Shown piece by piece: positions 12,301 through 18,771 of a stretch of 64,000 bases of DNA (position 1 is the stretch's first letter; each line of letters opens with the position of its first letter). A program made the translations under genes and the position numbers. The notes below the pieces were generated by a model that worked only from the letters and a program-made list of their open reading frames with translations, searched no databases and was not told the origin of the DNA. This DNA is from Branchiostoma floridae (lineage: Eukaryota; Chordata; Leptocardii; Amphioxiformes; Branchiostomatidae), in assembly GCF_000003815.2 (NCBI RefSeq), contig NC_049982.1, positions 14,086-78,085 of the forward strand, in the 5' to 3' direction.

Positions 12301-15300
12301 TCCCGGCCATTCCGGCGTACGCACAGGAGACTTATCTCCGTTCGGCTCCCGAGGAAGACGAGGACTCTTCTGCCCCTCTAGCAGTAGCTCTTTTTGCCCG
12401 CTACTCTCCGGGTCCTCCGTGGAACGGCCGTCCGCAAGCGCGCCGTCTCCACGTTCGTGTCCGGGGGGGAGGGGGGCGCTGACAAGTTCGCGCTTGTCCC
12501 CGATACCACGTGGTGACGAAGAACTCGATTTACTACGTGAAAACTCCTCGCGAGCGCGTTTATCACTAGAAGAATGCCTACTGGACGAACTATGAGAACC
12601 ATGAGACCCTTTACGTCTCCTACTATCCTTTTTTGAATCACTCATAGCGCTAGAAAATGAAGAAAAATATGGGAACACAAGAGCTCGGAGAGCGTGACCA
12701 CTTTCCACAGCGAAACTTCAAAAACTGACGTCATCACTCACGGGAACACAGGAAGTGGGAGGAGCCTCCTTTCACTTCCGACTGTTTACTTCGAAAGAGC
12801 TTGGAGAGCATGCCGCGCACAAGCGACATGCTAATTAAGGACCATGGCTGATATGGACGAAGACAATTAATCCATGCTTGAGCTACATCCAAGGCAATTC
12901 CTGATATCATGTGTTAGTTGCATAATATTATGCATTTTCACCATTCTCAGGATGCATGTGCAGCACTTGTTTATGTATAATTTCCTATCTCTGCACATGC
13001 GTACTTGAAACAGTGAACATGCTTATTCCTGTAACTGCTACATGGGATGGGTGAAATGAGGTTTGTGAGCTAACGTTATATCAAAACAAACATCTAGTAC
13101 CTTCTGATAACCATGCCAGGTTTAAACCGTTCCAAGCCAGGTATAACGCAACCAACATGGAAAAAGAAGAAAAAAGTATGGACACGCATAAAAAAGGGAA
13201 CAAAAAGGGAAAAAAAGTGTGATTCTGTTGTTTTCCATCAAAATATTTACAAGATCTGAATTACAGTCAAAAATGAAAGACATCCATACACAGTACATGT
13301 ATAACATGCATATGTTCAGTTAACACACCCATATATGGCAGCACACCTGTTGTACATGCCCATATATAGCAAACATTCCTTATATAGCATACATGACCCT
13401 ATAAGGTTGTAAATGCCCATATATAGCAACCATTTCCATATATAGCAAACACGACCCTATATGGTAGCTTCCTGTTGTACATGCCCATATATTGAAAGCA
13501 TTAACCATGAAACAGTATGCCCATATATGGCCAACACGACCCTATATGGTAGCCTACCTGTTCTATGTTTCTCTTGTACGTTAGCAGACTCGACCCACAG
13601 TCCATGATGGTCTTGCCTTGGTTGAAGATGGCGTAGAACAGCATGCCCAGCGAGAACAGGTCCCCTGGCGTGTCGCAGGAGCACTGCAGCACATACTCGG
13701 GAGCATGGTAGTTCAAGGTCTGCTGGGCCAGTGGTGTCAGGTTTTCATCGTACTCCTTAGCAGAGAAGAATGCCTGAAACAGCAAATACACAAGGCTTAG
13801 GGAAGGATTGTTGTCAAGAGAAAATTAAAATGTGGCCTTTCTTCTTTATACGTGCTTAACTTCATTAGGCTGAGGGCTGCAACCATGGTACGTAAGACGT
13901 ACACAGGACCAAGTTTTTTATCCACTCACACTGCACCATTGCACGTGGGGACGTTCTTTTTGTGTATGGGGTGTGGCTCTCCCCATACACGGAACCTCCA
14001 TTTAATCGGACCTAGCCAAAACTTGCTACTCATTTTCACCTCAGTAAAGTGAGGATATATGTGTAAAGTGTCTTTCCCAAGGGCACAAGACACGGCAGCC
14101 GGATTCGAACTCCAGACCTCTCTGTCCCGAGGCAAACGCTCTGCTGCTGCGCCACATGGTCTTTCCATACTTAATGCAATTTAGACTTCTCCCAGATGTG
14201 TAACATGCCCAGGGCTCTAGCCAGCATCCGTTTTTCCGTCAATTGACGGAAATGTGCTGCGTCTGACGGAAAAATTTTAAAACCAATCCGTCAACCTTGA
14301 CGGATAAAAATCCTTGGTGGAAGCTACAGGCGGCTTGGGACGCCGTCCACGGCCGTAAAAGCCACACACTGTTTGTTTTGCTATTGCTATGATTGTGGAC
14401 AATGTGTGTCGGCGCCCTTTCGCATACGATAATCTCATTAAAACCCGTTTTTCAAGGTCTCAGTTCAGTTCTTCTAATTAATTTTCGCGGTTTTCGCGAC
14501 GATTGTAATTGGCTGACGGAAAAAAAATTTGAGCTGGCTAAAGCCCTGAACATGCCCCTAGGCAGGAAATGCAAGGTTAAAGACTTTCCTGTAAGAGATG
14601 GTAAGCAGTTAAACTTGTTCCTGGTGGCTTCATAATTTGATTTCTAACCAGCCCTAATTTACATGCAATGGCTTTGGGGTCTGCACCCGTAAGTAACTTG
14701 ATCAGGTTGGCAATTCTTCATATAGTAAGGTTCTTTAGGACAACCAGGGAGTACTTACTTCCAAGAATGACTGGAAACTACAAGTAGCAGCAAAAAGGAG
14801 TTTCCAGTCATTCTACCTTGATGATGTTGTCTGATAGACATTGAAACGTTGGAAGTAAGTACTTCCTGGTTGTGCCTAAAGTACCTTAAGTTACTATATG
14901 TTTGCCTTGCATTTTGAGAGTTCAAATACAGAATCTGCTTGCAGCAAGTGTACATGTTCCGGGCATGGGGACACAGTCCTAGTTTCCCTCTTTAAAAAAT
15001 GACCTCAGGCTGATATACTGTAAATGCAGAAATGTTTGTGGTGGTTTTATGTTCGCGGTTTTCGTGGTGGCCACTTCACCGCAAATTTAAAACCACCGCA
15101 AACATTTTTTCCATGGCAGTAAGAGACTATAGTACATGGTGCTACCACGAACTCAAAACCATTGCGAACGCTCCTTTTTCCCACTACCGCGAAATTAAAT
15201 CCCTGCAAACTTAAATGCATTTACAGTAATTGTGGATTGGAACTCACAGCCTGATCTGGAGGGTTGGATGAGGGGATGCAGAACTCGAACCCTGCGACCT

Positions 15301-17825
15301 TCCAGGCTCCGTTCTTGTTCAGGATGATGACCTCTGGTGTTAGGTTACCATGGACCATCTTCACGTCATTGTGGAGGAAAGCCAGACCTTCTGTCACCTG
15401 CAAGGCCAAATATCAATTTTTGATTGTATGTCCCCAATAAATCTGTTTAAGATATGCAACTTGAACTCTTCTGACAAACTTTGTGTTTCACCACGAGGTA
15501 GTTAACTAGGTATGAAATACAAACATACAAATGCAAACAAACAAGTATTTTGATATGTATAATCCAACATTTTACTTTGTACAAGTTAATCGTCTTCTAG
15601 ACCAAGATTTCTATCAATTGACTTTAATAGCAAATACAAGTTCAAGTGAAAAGCCCTACATTGAACATGTAGGACAATATACTGTATAAGAAAATAGACT
15701 ATACTATTTTTGTTAACTTTTGTTTGACCTTTGCCTCTTATCTTATGACCTCAAAGAAAAGCTAATCTCAAGAATAAACAAATGTTCAAACAAATACAGT
15801 AAAATTCCTGAACGTCAAAATTCCAACATTAATTGTAAGAGCACACTCTCATCCCTACATGTGCACATGACGTATGTTGTAGTAATGAAGATTCTGAACA
15901 AACAAACAAGGTTAGGCCTAGGAAAACAATGTTGTGTTTCCTGTTTCAGTCCCTAAAAATCAGTAGGTAGGGAATTTTTAAAATCTTTTTTGATCCAAAC
16001 TTTCAATACTATATGGGTCCACTGACACCCAATAAAGGCTAGGGTCAGCAGGTTTTCCTAGGGTAGGTCGGGAAACAGGAAACACAAGGCCTAACAAACA
16101 CGATGTCAGACTCACCTGTAAGAGCCCATACTTGATCTCCACCTCATAAAGCTGGTGGTCCTTGATGGTGGCCGGTACGGGTGTCGGCATGTTCTCACTA
16201 AATAAACAAACAAGTAAACAAACAAACACCGACACCAGACTCACCTGTAAGAGTCCATACTTGATCTCGACCTCGTACAGCTGGTGGTCCTTGATGGCAG
16301 CAGGTACAGGTGTCGGCATGTTCTCATAGTTCCCCAACACGTTAGCAAGGCTGGCGAACACAGGCTCGGTGGCAAATGCCAGGCTGTCTCTGTGGAGGGG
16401 ATACACAGAATATAGACAATATTATGTCCAAAAATAATTTCATTAGGTTGGTAGAATATAGGAGAAACGTAAGCAAAGTAAGTACTTAATGGTTGTGTAT
16501 AATTCTCCTATATCCTAGACAAGATTATGGATACCTAAATGATGAATAAAAGGTTCGAGCTAACGACATAGTGATTCGTGTGATTTTCATAAGGTTCGTG
16601 CAATTTCGCATAGTGATTCGTGTGTATCACATAAGATTCGTACGAATCTCATAAGGTTTGTGCAAATACTTAGGCACCCCTGAAGTTCAGAATGGTGCAG
16701 GTAAAACTTGTCTGGTGCAGTTAATTTTCAATGCTACCTGCACCACCTGTTACCTGCACCACCTGTTATCTGCACTAGTGCAGCATGCAGAAAAAAGGAT
16801 TTTGAGCCCTGCCCTCCCCATTTTAGATCAGGTCCTGTACCTTGACTCCTCCAGTGGATGCTGAACGGTGAGCAGACGTGGGTGTCTGAGTCGGGTCAGC
16901 TGGGTAACGCCTCGCTTCATGGCCTCGATCACAGCATCACGGTCCCTCCGGTTCATCCTCTCGAACTGCCTCTTCTCACACACAAACACTGACACCTCCT
17001 GTAACAGATAACACAGCAGACATGATCACAGCATCACGGTCCCTCCGGTTCATCCTCTCGAACTGCCTCTTCTCACACACAAACACTGACACCTCCTGTA
17101 ACAGATAACACAGCAGACATGATCACAGCATCACGGTCCCTCCGGTTCATCCTCTCGAACTGCCTCTTCTCACACACAAACACTGACACCTCCTAGAAAA
17201 ACATTTACAATACAAAAGATTCCATGTGGAACTGCATTACACATTTTCCCTTAAAGTAAATAAGTTTTGCAGTGGAAATTGTCCATGAATGGATACACTT
17301 TGAGTCAATTTTAGGATAATGCCTGATACCAGTCCCCAAGAAATGCCCTTTGAATCTTGGACTTGATTAGTACGGGTCACCGTAACAGTTGTTACATATA
17401 TGTATGTAATAAGTTATATTACAAATGGCATGGAAATAATATATGAAGCTCAATATGAACAGGGCTGGGAATACAGAGTGCATAAGCTGTTTCAAGAGCT
17501 AATTGTTGACACCCAGAAATTTGTGTTAAGTTACATTCGTAGTAGTCTGTCAGGCACTACATACTTAAAGTTTGCATAAAAAGCTGGTTCACAATCTAAA
17601 TAACAGTTCTTTCACAGTAAAAACAAACCCTTCCCAGCCCCAAGTCTTCACCTGTTTGGTGGTTTTCTTGATCCCATTGTAGATCTTCCACAGACATCCC
17701 GGCCCTCCGCTGGCCACGTGGTTCCTGATCTCAAACTCCCTGGTTACGGGGTTGCCGAGGACGGAGCTCGCCGCGCTGCTCACTGTGCTCTGCACGGTGC
17801 TCTGGAGCTTCTTTAGCATCTCCAT
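24..17825 (-). CDS. SCYL2: SCYL2-like pseudokinase gene, 13 coding exons, 3' end outside the window
   Basis: The exons, read on the minus strand, join in one frame with GT-AG borders to give about 619 residues that align throughout with vertebrate SCYL2 (SCY1-like 2, CVAK104), a clathrin- and AP2-associated pseudokinase of endosome/trans-Golgi traffic. Residues 1-320 form the kinase-like domain and about 321-619 the HEAT-type helical repeats. Catalytic residues are degenerate, as expected: HGN (residues 175-177) stands where HRD is expected, GFE (195-197) where DFG is expected, and no VAIK-type lysine is seen near residue 60. The C-terminal clathrin-binding tail is beyond the left edge. Introns are loaded with transposons. 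Identification is by recognition of the family; the alignment was done by eye. Confidence 0.95.
448..566 (-). CDS. SCYL2: SCYL2 exon 12 (residues 545-584)
   Basis: 119 nt entering in phase 1 and leaving in phase 0. It encodes GIYKMTLEHKKLGIPRDVLA and TKVLPFLLPIVIDNGLNLKQ, matching SCYL2. Borders are CTTGCAG|GAATC and AAACAG|GTAAGG. Confidence 0.94.
1051..1140 (-). pseudogene. Second copy of the 3' part of SCYL2 exon 11
   Basis: Encodes DKWFVLDEILPMLQEIPSRE and PAVLMGML, identical in protein to exon 11, then GTGAATACC at the junction (1050-1042). It lacks the 5' part of the exon and lies at the far end of the minisatellite. The correct splice to exon 12 could in principle start from this donor, but reading through the array would break the frame. 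Confidence 0.75.
1141..1586 (-). repeat. 35-bp minisatellite built from the exon-intron junction of SCYL2 exon 11
   Basis: On the minus strand the unit reads the codons for DKWFVLD joined to the exon end GGATGTTAG and the donor GTGAGT. About a dozen units are present, several truncated or fused, and one longer variant (about 1218-1265) retains more exon sequence. The internal joint falls at a shared GGATG in the exon, so a microhomology deletion plausibly made the founder unit. Nearly every unit has an intact GT donor. Confidence 0.92.
1587..1719 (-). CDS. SCYL2: SCYL2 exon 11 (residues 501-545)
   Basis: 133 nt entering in phase 0 and leaving in phase 1. It encodes VRVNCLVCLGKMLESLDKWF and VLDEILPMLQEIPSREPAVL, ending GML G|GTGAGT. 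The donor side is amplified downstream into a 35-bp minisatellite (1141-1586), followed by a second near-complete copy of the exon's 3' part (about 1051-1140). Confidence 0.94.
1808..2238. mobile_element. hAT-like MITE, 431 bp, in SCYL2 intron 10
   Basis: Begins TAGGGGTGGGTAC and ends with a matching inverted terminus (CAGCCCTA). It is flanked by a perfect 8-bp target duplication GCATACAT (1800-1807 and 2239-2246). It has the same length (431 bp) and the same internal blocks (CAGGTCCAG, GGTCCAACATCCGGTCCA) as the copy at 21492-21922. 8-bp duplications are typical of the hAT superfamily. Confidence 0.88.
2531..2644 (-). CDS. SCYL2: SCYL2 exon 10 (residues 463-500)
   Basis: 114 nt, phase 0-0, encoding ERCLAIIPTFSSMVDFSTMK and HSIIPRIKTMCLQTSSLS, a HEAT-type helix pair. 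Borders are CCCCAG|GAGC and TCG|GTATGG. Confidence 0.93.
2998..3120 (-). CDS. SCYL2: SCYL2 exon 9 (residues 422-462)
   Basis: 123 nt, phase 0-0, encoding IVVILLQKMDLLLSKTPAQD and VKDHVLPMVYRAMESS. Borders are CCCACAG|ATT and ACAG|GTATAC. Confidence 0.94.
3284..3650. repeat. (TG)n microsatellites in SCYL2 intron 8
   Basis: Three TG runs (about 3280-3345, 3472-3500 and 3609-3640) separated by short unique sequence. Open frames here on either strand are artefacts of the dinucleotide. Confidence 0.95.
3671..3847 (-). CDS. SCYL2: SCYL2 exon 8 (residues 363-421)
   Basis: 177 nt, phase 0-0, encoding RVLLQRVLPCLTQEFVNPDM and IPFVLPNVLLISDDCS. The FVNPDMxPFVLPNVLLI stretch is highly conserved in SCYL2. 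Borders are CCTCAG|AGAG and TTCAG|GTGAGAG. Confidence 0.95.
4284..4409 (-). CDS. SCYL2: SCYL2 exon 7 (residues 321-362)
   Basis: 126 nt, phase 0-0, encoding IPFFDDVGAMTLQYLDTLLQ and then RDNLQKSQFFKGLPKVMSKL. It begins the helical-repeat region that follows the pseudokinase. Borders are CCCCCAG|ATC and AAG|GTGAGG. Confidence 0.94.
4805..4921 (-). CDS. SCYL2: SCYL2 exon 6 (residues 282-320)
   Basis: 117 nt, phase 0-0, encoding the end of the C-lobe with VRECVKLMLNVEPTVRPDAD. This matches the conserved NVxPTVRPDADQM block of SCYL2. The acceptor is TTTCCCAG and the donor AAG|GTCAGG. Confidence 0.94.
4962..5095 (-). mobile_element. 3' end of a non-LTR retrotransposon with (ATC)n tail
   Basis: On the minus strand it ends with GCAAATAAACTTCACTTC followed by ATCATC-type repeats. 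A related end occurs at about 51581-51665 (TTTATTTGCAA, then GCTAATTGCA), next to a LINE C-terminal coding fragment, which identifies the family as a LINE with a microsatellite tail. Confidence 0.6.
5143..7750. mobile_element. 2.6-kb foldback (near-complete palindrome) DNA element
   Basis: The ends are TACGAAGCAGAAACACTGTC and its complement, flanked by CTATC (5138-5142 and 7751-7755), a possible 5-bp target duplication. The inverted identity continues inward: about four tandem units built on CATATGTTTTGAAAATGGGA, then a block of GTGTGCTCACAGCGAA-like repeats (5740-5900 against 7080-7230), then AT-rich sequence, up to a centre near 6450-6490 (GGCCGGATTTAATTAATGAA and its complement). No credible transposase frame is seen; the ORFs inside are repeat-derived. 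It lies in SCYL2 intron 5. Confidence 0.85.
8024..8151. repeat. DIRS left inverted terminal repeat
   Basis: Complementary to 12720-12848 with very few differences. It contains a perfect CRE (TGACGTCA, 8140-8147) and a GC-box-like CTCCTCCCACTTCC, suggesting promoter activity. Confidence 0.9.
8228..8334. repeat. DIRS internal complementary region
   Basis: Positions 8228-8298 are the inverse of the left end (7963-8034). Positions 8296-8334 are the inverse of the right end (12829-12866). This junction-like arrangement is the internal complementary region used by DIRS elements as a template to rebuild their ends in a circular intermediate (established for DIRS-1). Confidence 0.9.
8328..9998 (-). 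CDS. DIRS RNase H (C-terminal part) and tyrosine recombinase ORF
   Basis: 556 residues. The start continues RNase H (EMLAVFLALKAF, VRVKSDNSTVVSYINRRGG). Residues about 255-540 form a tyrosine recombinase: a core-binding domain (TRGLYASAWRKWARWS) and a catalytic domain with Arg in SAGREQSLALL, HxxR in SGHSVRSASASAAF, and the nucleophile Tyr in TTFERFYNKP. This R-H-R-Y set matches DIRS recombinases, which integrate circular DNA without target duplication. The frame is intact within this segment. Confidence 0.9.
   Translation of the reverse strand: MEMLAVFLALKAFCKDRANCTVRVKSDNSTVVSYINRRGGTRSPALSNLALSLWDYCVERSILLSADHVAGVTNVRADFRSRHFARTTEWSLCPQVFQAIQKMCPSLRRAGAVDLFASRLNRKLPKFVSWEPDPESLGTNAFTMNWNQWEALYAFPPFKIIERVLRKVRQDQVTVHFVAPIWDTAAWYPLILEMSVRKPVRLPRYPSLLTQPEDGSLHPLSSTLRMAICVDCLRRQFREFDISEGVTEILLASWRPKTRGLYASAWRKWARWSRSRGLDPVYAPLSKVLDFLHHLFSTGFQYRTLNVYRSAISSTHVNVEGKPVGAHSLVSRFMKGVFELRPPMPKHIAIWDVSVVLKFLRQWSPAKCLSLKQLTFKVAMLVALVSAGREQSLALLSTSHMSSSKEGILFVIDKVTKTSRPDKPSHSLWVAKFDNKVLCPVTYLRAYLERTARFRSSSDSRVFRGLVKPHKAVGSSTIARWLKQMLSEAGIKEYSGHSVRSASASAAFKAGVSVKDILKAANWANATTFERFYNKPSNSSSFHFGCSVLASASKSC
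10010..10345 (-). pseudogene. DIRS RT/RNase H linker segment, frameshifted on both sides
   Basis: Read in the third frame this segment gives the RT-RNase H connection and the start of RNase H (VVIETDASLDGWGAFANGVS, with the first catalytic Asp of the TDAS motif). It is open but joined to its neighbours by frame changes at about 10335 and about 10020. These look like point indels, since neither site resembles a standard slippery signal. Confidence 0.7.
10311..11390 (-). CDS. DIRS reverse transcriptase ORF
   Basis: 359 residues. It has the DIRS-type entry WRKLTSDQVILDIVKGYRLP, RT motif A (KIDLTDAYFTVAIHPNHHRF), the LPFGVSSAPLVFTKLLK block, and the catalytic YLDD motif (IYLDDMLIFAD). The frame ends early at 10311. 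The continuation (ARQLASVIGKFQAA, the RT thumb-to-RNase H linker) is in another frame, after an indel in the (GA)n tract at about 10332-10345. Confidence 0.9.
   Translation of the reverse strand: MAFAAIGSSALPPLASQEETPTLSFTGDRSIPAPPISQETGRNLSSVSQSCLHQLLHRRLPALQPVPHPLPNPLPHGGRLKFFLPVWRKLTSDQVILDIVKGYRLPFKRSPPVQTSIPWTRAMTPEQDLAIDSEFASMLDKGAIQEVPFSSDLFISRLFTVPKKTGGLRPVINLRPLNRCLFVPKFKMESLGMVRELVRPGDFFCKIDLTDAYFTVAIHPNHHRFLTFAWKNKFFSFVCLPFGVSSAPLVFTKLLKVVVSHLRRRGIRLIIYLDDMLIFADSSDRCRQDAITATDFIAHVGFVTNLGKSVLEPTQCITFLGSGLNSLSMCLFLPGVKLQELSQLAGEVLERESACQHGS
11254..12645 (-). CDS. DIRS gag-like ORF
   Basis: Intact frame of about 463 residues if started at MSDSKKDSRRR (12645); an upstream in-frame ATG at 12708 would add 21 residues. 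The N-terminal 60 residues are Ser/Arg/Lys-rich, followed by an acidic and proline-containing stretch. The C-terminus is Gly/Arg/Ser-rich (SQRGRGASSASTSRGRGGFR), an RGG-like nucleic-acid-binding tail. No zinc knuckle is seen. It overlaps the RT frame by about 137 nt, as in DIRS elements. Confidence 0.8.
   Translation of the reverse strand: MSDSKKDSRRRKGSHGSHSSSSRHSSSDKRAREEFSRSKSSSSSPRGIGDKRELVSAPLPPGHERGDGALADGRSTEDPESSGQKELLLEGQKSPRLPREPNGDKSPVRTPEWPGDLGELRDLLGVNVIQQDQNALRVAFGLMSEEFKGVKEILGSIAASVGAKRHSGAPSELESEVTPSKRSRFDDSGDESTCSAASDMSFVPFDREPAAPEKVWTARQSVVRFAADYFDLKKERKTESLSHWQNKYLLPSNAPKELSVPELDSAAKEMIKSIDFYKGKSALQVDRNLVSVHTKLLHVVAPVLNLWQMLKECNGEISEPDRDIMQDCAATAVWLLGSAHSKIADVRRSSLAEVSYQPTAKDLFGLIPDDPTQLLRNDLGSKARELASGKKALVDTLKPKQSSQRGRGASSASTSRGRGGFRGNRKFRPPPSRQSGGNSNSKFYWGSQYSRTSNQSGDGKKSK
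12720..12848. repeat. DIRS right inverted terminal repeat
   Basis: Inverse copy of the left repeat. It lies just upstream of the gag start on the minus strand and carries the same CRE (12726-12733), so it is the likely promoter of the element. Confidence 0.9.
13558..13773 (-). CDS. SCYL2: SCYL2 exon 5 (residues 210-281)
   Basis: 216 nt, phase 0-0. It encodes the activation-segment/APE region (LNYHAPEYVLQCSCDTPGDL) and FSLGMLFYAIFNQGK. Borders are TTTCAG|GCATTC and ACAG|GTAGGC. The next intron is 8.6 kb long and holds the foldback and DIRS elements. Confidence 0.95.
13907..14168 (-). mobile_element. tRNA-derived SINE (family A)
   Basis: On the minus strand the 5' part is tRNA-like: A box TGGCGCAGCAGCAGAGCG, B box GGAGTTCGAATCC. 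A conserved body follows with GGGAAAGACACTTTACAC, TTAAATGGAGGTTCCGTG and GGGGAGAGCCACACCCC. Related copies are at 36858-37087 (plus) and 52068-52182 (minus). Confidence 0.8.
14210..14548. mobile_element. hAT-like MITE, 339 bp
   Basis: Terminal inverted repeats CAGGGCTCTAGCCAGC and GCTGGCTAAAGCCCTG, flanked by a perfect 8-bp duplication AACATGCC (14202-14209, 14549-14556). The interior contains several TGACGGA repeats. CAGGG ends with 8-bp duplications are hAT characters. Confidence 0.88.
14728..14884. mobile_element. Small inverted-repeat element with hammerhead-like core
   Basis: Termini are inverted (CTTTAGGACAACCAGGGAGT and its near-complement at 14855-14884), with inner arms AGTACTTACTTCCAA. 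The interior reads TTGATGA, a short hairpin, then GAAACG, which resembles the CUGANGA...GAAA core of hammerhead ribozymes with one mismatch. Confidence 0.5.
15016..15228. mobile_element. MITE with CTGTAAATGCA ends, 213 bp
   Basis: Inverted ends TACTGTAAATGCAGAAA and its complement with TA at each border, suggesting a TA target duplication (Tc1/mariner type). The interior is an imperfect hairpin of GCGGTTTT/AAAACCACCGC blocks. A shorter relative lies at 20593-20734. Confidence 0.8.
15248..15397 (-). CDS. SCYL2: SCYL2 exon 4 (residues 160-209)
   Basis: 150 nt, phase 0-0, encoding VTEGLAFLHNDVKMVHGN and then PEVIILNKNGAWKVAGFEFC. This is the catalytic-loop and DFG region in degenerate form (HGN, GFE). 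The donor (GTGAGTT at 15247-15241) lies only 19 bp from a MITE ending at 15228. Confidence 0.95.
15912..16096. mobile_element. MITE with GGCCTAGGAAAA ends (copy A)
   Basis: Ends TTAGGCCTAGGAAAA and its inverse. The inner inverted blocks (GTTGTGTTTCCTGTTTC; GGTAGGTCGGGAAACAGGAA) match the copy at 24425-24815. It lies next to the duplicated exon 3b. Confidence 0.7.
16116..16197 (-). CDS. SCYL2 exon 3b: duplicated, possibly mutually exclusive exon
   Basis: 82 nt that repeat the 3' part of exon 3 with its donor (CAG|GTGAG at 16115). It reads 27 codons, ENMPTPVPATIKDHQLYEVE onward, with one amino-acid change against nine nucleotide differences. It has its own acceptor (ATTTAG at 16198-16203) after a long T-rich tract. 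Splicing from exon 2 (phase 2) gives AG+T = Ser and then an open frame into exon 4. Splicing after exon 3 would begin with TGA, a stop. It therefore works only in place of exon 3, dropping about 21 residues. Usage is inference; haplotype collapse in the assembly could also yield such a copy. Confidence 0.5.
16245..16389 (-). CDS. SCYL2: SCYL2 exon 3 (residues 111-159)
   Basis: 145 nt, entering in phase 2 and leaving in phase 0. It encodes DSLAFATEPVFASLANVLGN and then ENMPTPVPAAIKDHQLYEVE and KYGLLQ, matching SCYL2. The acceptor is CCTCCACAG and the donor CAG|GTGAGT. A partial second copy lies 129 bp downstream in the direction of transcription (exon 3b). Confidence 0.94.
16841..16998 (-). 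CDS. SCYL2: SCYL2 exon 2 (residues 59-111)
   Basis: 158 nt ending in phase 2. It encodes the N-lobe end with RGVTQLTRLRHPRLLTVQHP, almost identical to the vertebrate protein. The in-frame acceptor is CTGTTACAG at 16999-17007. The 5' 72 nt of this exon and its acceptor are tandemly triplicated upstream (16927-17194), so three acceptors compete; only the innermost keeps the reading frame. Confidence 0.93.
16927..17194 (-). repeat. 97-bp tandem repeat (about 2.8 copies) spanning the acceptor of SCYL2 exon 2
   Basis: Starts of the repeated block are at 16927, 17024 and 17121, a period of 97. Each unit carries 72 nt of exon 2 plus about 25 nt of intron with an acceptor. Copies look identical where they overlap. 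The outermost copy ends in a different acceptor (CTAG after a T-rich tract), which may be the ancestral one. Use of the outer acceptors would add 97 or 194 nt and break the frame. Confidence 0.9.
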
Positions 17826-17866
17826 GGTGACGGGTGACCTCTGAACTTTCTGCAGTAGATGGCAGG
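17652..17866 (-). CDS. SCYL2: SCYL2 exon 1 (first coding exon, residues 1-58, with 41 nt of 5' UTR)
   Basis: The ATG at 17823-17825 has a perfect Kozak context (GTCACCATGG) and is the first ATG after a good acceptor (CTGTTACAG ending at 17867). The exon encodes the start MEMLKKLQSTVQ and the conserved block GNPVTREFEIRNHVASGG, the glycine-rich loop region. The donor at 17651-17650 (CAG|GTGAAG) closes in phase 0. Confidence 0.93.
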
Positions 17867-18771
17867 CTGTAACAGACAAATCTGTAGATACAACAAGGGA
17901 AAAATGATGGAATTTAAAAGTTTGATATTCACCCAAAATATGATTGATGGTAAAACTACATTGTGATATGTATTGCATACTAGTATATCTTAGGGATACA
18001 TCAGTGACCCAGTTGTCATTAGTTCTAGATTTAATCATCACTAATTGAGTGAGTAAGTGAGTGATTCACTGAATGATGAGTAAGTCAGTAACCCAAATCT
18101 ACAGTACGGACCTCAGCAGGGTTAGGGAATGACCTTTACTACGTGTACATTGTAACTCAAAGGAAAAATAATTTTCACTTCAACCCAATGGATTATTGTG
18201 TTCCAGTGTTTACATTCGGTCTGTGTGTCTGTCTTTCTGTGTGTTTCTGACCTGCATGAAGGGCGTGATGTTTGCCATCTCTGATTGTCTTGTTTGTTAA
18301 TATCTTAAGTTCACTGTCTTTTTAAAAAGAAAACAAAAACAAACAACAGCACAACGTAGAAATGTGGCTGCTAGACAATAGGATAGACATTAAGCGTTAA
18401 TTTTTATATGAAAATGGTGGAGTGTTGCTGTTCTATAAGGCTCTTTAATTGGGGTGGTTTGGGCCACAGGGGTCAAAAATTGTAACAAAGAACAAACATT
18501 CTAGACCTATTAATTGGGGAAAACAATCAAAATACTTGTCAGTCGATTTCCTATTCCATCTACATAATTGTATATGTTAATGAATTTTGGCCACGTATGT
18601 CATATACATATCACCCCACAGACAAAACAAAATGGTCGAAGGGGCGTTTCCTTTGGATGATATTGGCATCAAAGATAATCGATTCTATACTCAAAAACAC
18701 CTTTATAATTTATAGTAATCTAAGAACCATAAAATCGTGGGTTGAACACAAACATTAACGCGAAAACTTAC

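Larger units (their letters stand above)
7963..12866 (-). mobile_element. Full-length DIRS-type tyrosine-recombinase retrotransposon in SCYL2 intron 5
   Basis: Three DIRS hallmarks are present. (1) Inverted terminal repeats of about 128 bp (8024-8151 against 12720-12848). (2) An internal complementary region (8228-8334) whose two halves are complementary to the outer left and outer right ends. (3) Gag, RT, RNase H and tyrosine recombinase frames in that order on the minus strand. Both ends carry CAA (7963-7965 and 12864-12866), and the complementary region fuses the ends over that CAA, as expected if a circular intermediate recombines at this core. No target duplication is seen. The element is on the same strand as SCYL2. 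Its pol region has two frameshifts, so this copy is probably inactive. Confidence 0.93.
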
